Of a stretch of DNA of 64,000 bases, positions 61,036 to 64,000 are shown in pieces (position 1 is the first letter of the stretch; the number at the start of each line of letters is the position of its first letter). Location: positions 1 through 64,000 of the forward strand of contig NC_018475.1 in assembly GCF_000277815.2 (NCBI RefSeq). Direction: 5' to 3'. Below the pieces are notes generated by a model that saw nothing but the letters and a program-made list of their open reading frames with translations, had not been told where the DNA came from and ran no database searches. The translations under genes were made by a program, and so were the position numbers. This DNA comes from Encephalitozoon hellem ATCC 50504 (taxonomy: Eukaryota > Microsporidia > Unikaryonidae).

Positions 61036-61905
61036 ATGAAAGTTCAAAAGACCATAGAGCTTATCAAGCGATCCTATGGCCAGCCAATATTGTTCCATAG
61101 GCTCCACTGCCACCTTAGTCATACTCTCAGGAAGGGAAATCCGTTGTACGAGATGTCTGATGACTGGTCCAGGATCCTGGTCTTTAGTGTAGCTCAGAAT
61201 GGAGGCAGCAACCAAGGACTCGAAAGTAAGATCCTGTCATTTCTGAAAGAGATAAGGCCTCCGATGAATGACAAGGAGTCTAGGCTGAAGCTGTGGATAA
61301 TACTGTACTACATGAGAAGTAGGTCTCCTAGCCAAGTAAATCATCTGGTAGTTTTTGAGCTTGTCTCCAACTTCATGGGAGACTCGCCGTTTGTAGACGG
61401 GCTTATTCTCTCGGTACTCCGCGGAATTACCACCAGTACGCACTTTGGACTGGAGGGGAATAAGAAGATGAGGAACGACGCGATTGTCCATCTGCTCGGG
61501 GCAATAAAGGGAAAGTCCCTTGATGTACTGAATAGAGCGCTTGCGCTTCCATGCTACATAAGTCATGATGTAGAGCCTCCAAAGCTCTTAGACCTAAGTA
61601 TCGGAAATGATTTACAGACCTTTGTAGCGCTAGAGAACGTGTGTTTCTATGCAAAGTATAGCAAATCTGTTGAGTTTGTGAAAAGAATAGTTCCCGACGA
61701 GGTGTCTTTCATCGATTGCCTAAGAAGGTTTATCTCCAGGTCGTTCCGCCTAGATAAGAGGGAAGCACCTAAATGCACGATCGCAGACGGTGTTGTTGAA
61801 AGCTTCCCAATACTAGATGAGATTAGGAGGGCACATAGGGAGGCAAAGGATAAAGAAAAGTTTGTATCAAGAATAATAGAATTCACAACGAAGCTGAGTA
61901 AATGA
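61036..61905 (+). CDS. Hypothetical protein, 289 aa, helical
   Basis: I do not recognise this protein. It is predicted soluble, mostly helical, with a middle region of hydrophobic helices (NHLVVFELVSNFMGDSPF, FVALENVCFYAKYSKSVEFV) and a basic C-terminus rich in Lys/Arg (HREAKDKEKFVSRIIEF). There is no visible zinc or nucleotide motif. ATG 61036 follows ATCCCTCTAATCTGTG (CCC signal); GTG at 61033 is not needed. Confidence 0.7.
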   Translation: MKVQKTIELIKRSYGQPILFHRLHCHLSHTLRKGNPLYEMSDDWSRILVFSVAQNGGSNQGLESKILSFLKEIRPPMNDKESRLKLWIILYYMRSRSPSQVNHLVVFELVSNFMGDSPFVDGLILSVLRGITTSTHFGLEGNKKMRNDAIVHLLGAIKGKSLDVLNRALALPCYISHDVEPPKLLDLSIGNDLQTFVALENVCFYAKYSKSVEFVKRIVPDEVSFIDCLRRFISRSFRLDKREAPKCTIADGVVESFPILDEIRRAHREAKDKEKFVSRIIEFTTKLSK

Positions 61906-61935
61906 ATGCTTATTTTGCCTATATCTAACCTGTGC

Positions 61936-61939
61936 AAAA
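61936..61939 (-). terminator. Pol III T-run after tRNA-Arg
   Basis: TTTT on the minus strand 6 nt past the tRNA-Arg 3' end. Confidence 0.75.
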
Positions 61940-61944
61940 GGTAG

Positions 61945-62017
61945 CACCCTGAGCGGGACTCGAACCCGCAATCTTCTGCTTAGAAGGCAGACGCGTTAGC
62001 CATTACGCTATCAGGGC
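61945..62017 (-). tRNA. tRNA-Arg (anticodon TCT)
   Basis: A complete 73-nt cloverleaf on the minus strand: acceptor GCCCTGA with TCAGGGT (one G-U pair), D-arm containing GCGTAATGGCTAACGC, anticodon arm TCTGC-CTTCTAA-GCAGA with TCT, T-arm GCGGGTTCGAGTCCCGC. Discriminator G. There is no intron. It lies 71 bp ahead of the divergent gamma-tubulin gene. Confidence 0.96.
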
Positions 62018-62088
62018 TCGAGCGTCGTGGCCCGAATACCCAATACCTCGGGTCGCAAAAAGACTTCCAAAACCTTGCGAAGCCCTCC

Positions 62089-63393
62089 ATGCGCGAGGTG
62101 ATAACACTACAGATTGGTCAATGCGGAAACCAGATGGGAGGAGAGTTCTGGAAGATGCTGTGCAAGGAGCACGGGATATCAAGCTGTGGGACCCTTCAAG
62201 ACGATAGAGATTTGGGGGATAGAAAAGATGTCTTCTTCTATCAGGCAGACGACAATGTATTTGTTCCCAGGGCCATACTTGTCGACTTGGAGCCTAGAGT
62301 TATATCTCAGGTTTCATCCTTCTTCAACCAGGAAAACATTTTCTTGTCTAACGAAGGAGGAGGTGCAGGAAATAACTGGGGACATGGATATTACATGGGG
62401 AAGACCATGGGAAATGACGTCGTCGACATGATCCAAAGAGAGGCCGAGGGCTGCGATTCTCTTGAGACATTCTTTCTACTCCACTCCATAGCAGGCGGAA
62501 CCGGGTCGGGATTCGGTTCTTTGATTCTGGAGAAAATAAGAGAAGAGTTTCCCAAGAAGATAATCCAGACATACTCCATATTCCCTAACAACGATGAGTC
62601 TAGCGATGTTGTTGTACAGCCGTACAACTCCGTGCTAACTCTCCAAAGGCTTATAGAGAATTCAGACTGTATCATCACCATGGATAATTCGTCACTTGGG
62701 AGATACACTCTAGATTCACTACGTATCAGTACTCCAACCTTCGACCATATAAATCTACTGATATCTACAGTTATGGCTGCATCCACAAGTACGGTGAGAT
62801 TTCCTGGATACATGTACTGCACCCATCAGTCCATAAACAGTTGTCTTGTTCCCTTCGATCCGCTTAAGTTTGTTGTCCCATCATACACTCCCTTTGCGTG
62901 TGACGAAATGTCCAGAGTTGTCAGGAAAACAACATGCTCTGACATCATGCGAAGGCTTCTGTTGCCAAAAACCAGGCTTGCAAGCTATGACCAGACAAAG
63001 GCACAGGCTGTGGTGTCCATGCTGAACATATTCCACGGTGTTGAGGATTCAGGAGAGATATCTAGAACAGTGATGAGGTTTCTCGACAAGGGAATGGTCA
63101 ACTTTGTTCCTTGGATGCCCCCCTCCTTCAACATTGCATTGGGGAAAAGAATTATCGGCAGTACAAGCCCGAATAGGATCTCAGGGCTAAGTCTCACGAA
63201 CTCAACAGGAATCTCCTCAGTCCTATCAAAGATATCGGGGCAGTTCGATAAACTCAAGAAGCAGCGTGCGTTCCTAGACATCTATAAGAGATTCGGCGTT
63301 GAGCTTGAGATGTTTGATCAAGGAAAGGAGGTTGTTCAAAAAACCCTTGAGGAGTATCATAAGGCAGAGATGTCAACATATCCAAACAATTAA
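62089..63393 (+). CDS. TUB4: Gamma-tubulin
   Basis: A 434-aa tubulin: MREVITLQIGQCGNQMGGEF, NEGGGAGNNWGHGYYMG, and the GTP-binding loop AGGTGSGFGSLILEKIREEF; NEGGGAGNNW is diagnostic for gamma-tubulin (alpha and beta lack it). Length close to other gamma-tubulins (450-475 aa). It nucleates microtubules at the spindle plaque. ATG follows AAGCCCTCC (CCC signal). Confidence 0.96.
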   Translation: MREVITLQIGQCGNQMGGEFWKMLCKEHGISSCGTLQDDRDLGDRKDVFFYQADDNVFVPRAILVDLEPRVISQVSSFFNQENIFLSNEGGGAGNNWGHGYYMGKTMGNDVVDMIQREAEGCDSLETFFLLHSIAGGTGSGFGSLILEKIREEFPKKIIQTYSIFPNNDESSDVVVQPYNSVLTLQRLIENSDCIITMDNSSLGRYTLDSLRISTPTFDHINLLISTVMAASTSTVRFPGYMYCTHQSINSCLVPFDPLKFVVPSYTPFACDEMSRVVRKTTCSDIMRRLLLPKTRLASYDQTKAQAVVSMLNIFHGVEDSGEISRTVMRFLDKGMVNFVPWMPPSFNIALGKRIIGSTSPNRISGLSLTNSTGISSVLSKISGQFDKLKKQRAFLDIYKRFGVELEMFDQGKEVVQKTLEEYHKAEMSTYPNN

Positions 63394-63426
63394 GGCATAT
63401 CTAAAGTAAATCCAATTGGTGCCACG

Positions 63427-63924
63427 TTATTTATTATTGTTTATGCTAAGGGATTTTGTGGCCTTGTGGATAAGAGAGGCAAATCCCCTTGGGACTTTTA
63501 TTCCGTCAACACCCTCAAAGTTTCTCTTCGGTAGTCTATCTAGCATCTCCTCACTCTTTCCTGACATGACAATGCCCTCATAAAGAAATTCGGTCACAAG
63601 GAGAACAACCTGGTCGTACTTCTTCCATACCCTTTCTCGCGTCGGCGTCTTGATGATACTGACAAATGCTGTTGTAAACTCGTCGAAAACCTGCCCGATA
63701 AATGCCTCATTGACATCCATTGGCGAGTATATTATCAGAAGTATCTCATCCAGCTTCTTGCACATGACAATTCTTTCGTGAGATACTGATATGGTCTCTC
63801 TGTCCTTTATGCTCTTCTCTACAATCCTTGCAACTATATCCTCTTCTTTCGAAAAGATCCTTTTGTACAGAATCTCTCCTTGGACGTCTGCCACAACAAG
63901 CCCTTCAACATCAAAGAGGTTCAT
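63427..63924 (-). CDS. RET3: Coatomer zeta subunit (zeta-COP)
   Basis: A 165-aa longin-fold protein. LFDVEGLVVADVQGEILYKR is the opening strand; LLIIYSPMDVNEAFIGQVFD, then KKYDQVVLLVTEFLYEGIVM (zeta: E-N-L-D-x-x-x-L-x-x-D-E-I-V-D-x-G-I-I-L-E), then SEEMLDRLPKR follow. It forms a subcomplex with gamma-COP in COPI, and delta-COP is encoded at 27985. ATG 63924 follows AAGCCCTGG. The TAA lies in AATAAATAA. Confidence 0.8.
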   Translation of the reverse strand: MNLFDVEGLVVADVQGEILYKRIFSKEEDIVARIVEKSIKDRETISVSHERIVMCKKLDEILLIIYSPMDVNEAFIGQVFDEFTTAFVSIIKTPTRERVWKKYDQVVLLVTEFLYEGIVMSGKSEEMLDRLPKRNFEGVDGIKVPRGFASLIHKATKSLSINNNK

Positions 63925-63960
63925 CCAGGGCTTGTTCCACCACTGTATTTTGCTGTTTGT

Positions 63961-63999
63961 TTATCTCTGCATCCCTTCGAGATGTTGCATGAACTTGGC
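63961..63999 (-). CDS. Possible 3' end of next minus-strand gene
   Basis: Reading minus from 63999, one frame encodes AKFMQHLEGMQR and then TAA at 63961-63963, leaving a 36-bp spacer before zeta-COP with its CCC signal. This is a reasonable gene end. Two other frames are also open to the edge (one runs into the zeta-COP gene), so the choice is uncertain. Confidence 0.25.
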   Translation of the reverse strand, partial: AKFMQHLEGMQR

Positions 64000-64000
64000 T

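Noticed and set aside
62391..62822. Minus-strand ORF opposite gamma-tubulin
   Set aside because: It lies inside a diagnostic tubulin gene; reverse reading only.
1..64000. Mobile elements, CRISPR arrays, bacterial-type horizontally acquired islands
   Set aside because: No transposase, reverse transcriptase, inverted-repeat pairs or spaced repeats were seen. All recognisable genes are ordinary eukaryotic housekeeping genes.

Overview
The window reads as a continuous stretch of a very compact eukaryotic nuclear genome, most likely a microsporidian of the Encephalitozoon type. The reasons are as follows. The genes are all eukaryotic (spliceosome, U6 snRNA, COPI/COPII, proteasome, condensin, gamma-tubulin, 80S ribosomal proteins). 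Almost all fit in one uninterrupted frame. Intergenic gaps are mostly 10-200 bp, and many proteins are much shorter than their yeast or animal counterparts. Most start codons have a short C-run or G-run (CCC/GGG) within about 20 bases upstream, and the ribosomal protein genes also carry AAATTT in front of it. Both signals are established start-proximal signals in Encephalitozoon, and I used them to choose starts. I cannot fix the species or chromosome from the sequence alone. There are no mobile elements, no CRISPR and no operons in the bacterial sense, and no gene-free stretch exceeds 300 bp.

Layout. 1-12.2 kb: the tail of a membrane protein, an ABCG half-transporter, a B-box protein, a Hus1-like clamp subunit, an Sm/LSm protein, an SF3a-like splicing factor, a tiny protein with possible APC/C degrons, an AP sigma subunit, calcineurin B-like, Uso1/p115-like, an alpha/beta hydrolase, Pop1 and a Rad9-like clamp subunit. 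12.3-26 kb: Sec31, tRNA-Glu, a Pho85/Cdk5-like kinase, the Lsg1 GTPase, V-ATPase H, cyclin B, a Yos1-like mini membrane protein, CBP80, proteasome beta-4, Mcm3, PIG-L and Enp2. 26-39 kb: Rpb6, V-ATPase e, a degenerate Nug1-type GTPase, delta-COP, uS19, Utp18, uL24, a CstF64/Rna15-like protein, a HIT protein, Trm4, histone H2B, a coiled-coil protein, Spn1/Iws1, Aos1-like, cyclophilin. 39-51 kb: Loa1-like acyltransferase, CysRS, an Esc2/Rad60-like protein head-to-head with an NR2C2AP homologue, Mrd1, a SulP transporter, SmB, ArgRS, U6 snRNA, a C2H2 zinc-finger protein, Yju2, tRNA-Cys and a Dad3-like mini-protein. 51-64 kb: Tip20/RINT1-like, eL20, condensin Ycg1/CAP-G, primase, a nucleotide-sugar transporter, Rpc25, a Dad1-like mini-protein, tRNA-Arg, gamma-tubulin and zeta-COP.

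Functional themes. (1) Vesicle traffic is well represented (Sec31, delta- and zeta-COP, AP sigma, Uso1, Tip20/RINT1, possibly Yos1). (2) Pre-mRNA processing and ribosome assembly are also well represented (U6, SmB, LSm, SF3a-like, Yju2, CBP80, Rna15-like; Enp2, Utp18, Mrd1, Lsg1, Nug1, Pop1). (3) Chromosome and cell-cycle machinery includes Mcm3, primase, condensin, gamma-tubulin, cyclin B, a Cdk, two candidate 9-1-1 clamp subunits and two candidate DASH/Dam1 subunits so small that they are easily missed.

The items most worth following up are the Dad3- and Dad1-like mini-ORFs, the Nug1-type protein that has lost most GTPase motifs, a pair of divergent genes whose ATG codons overlap in one CATG, the KEN/RxxL mini-protein, and U6 with an extra 3' hairpin.
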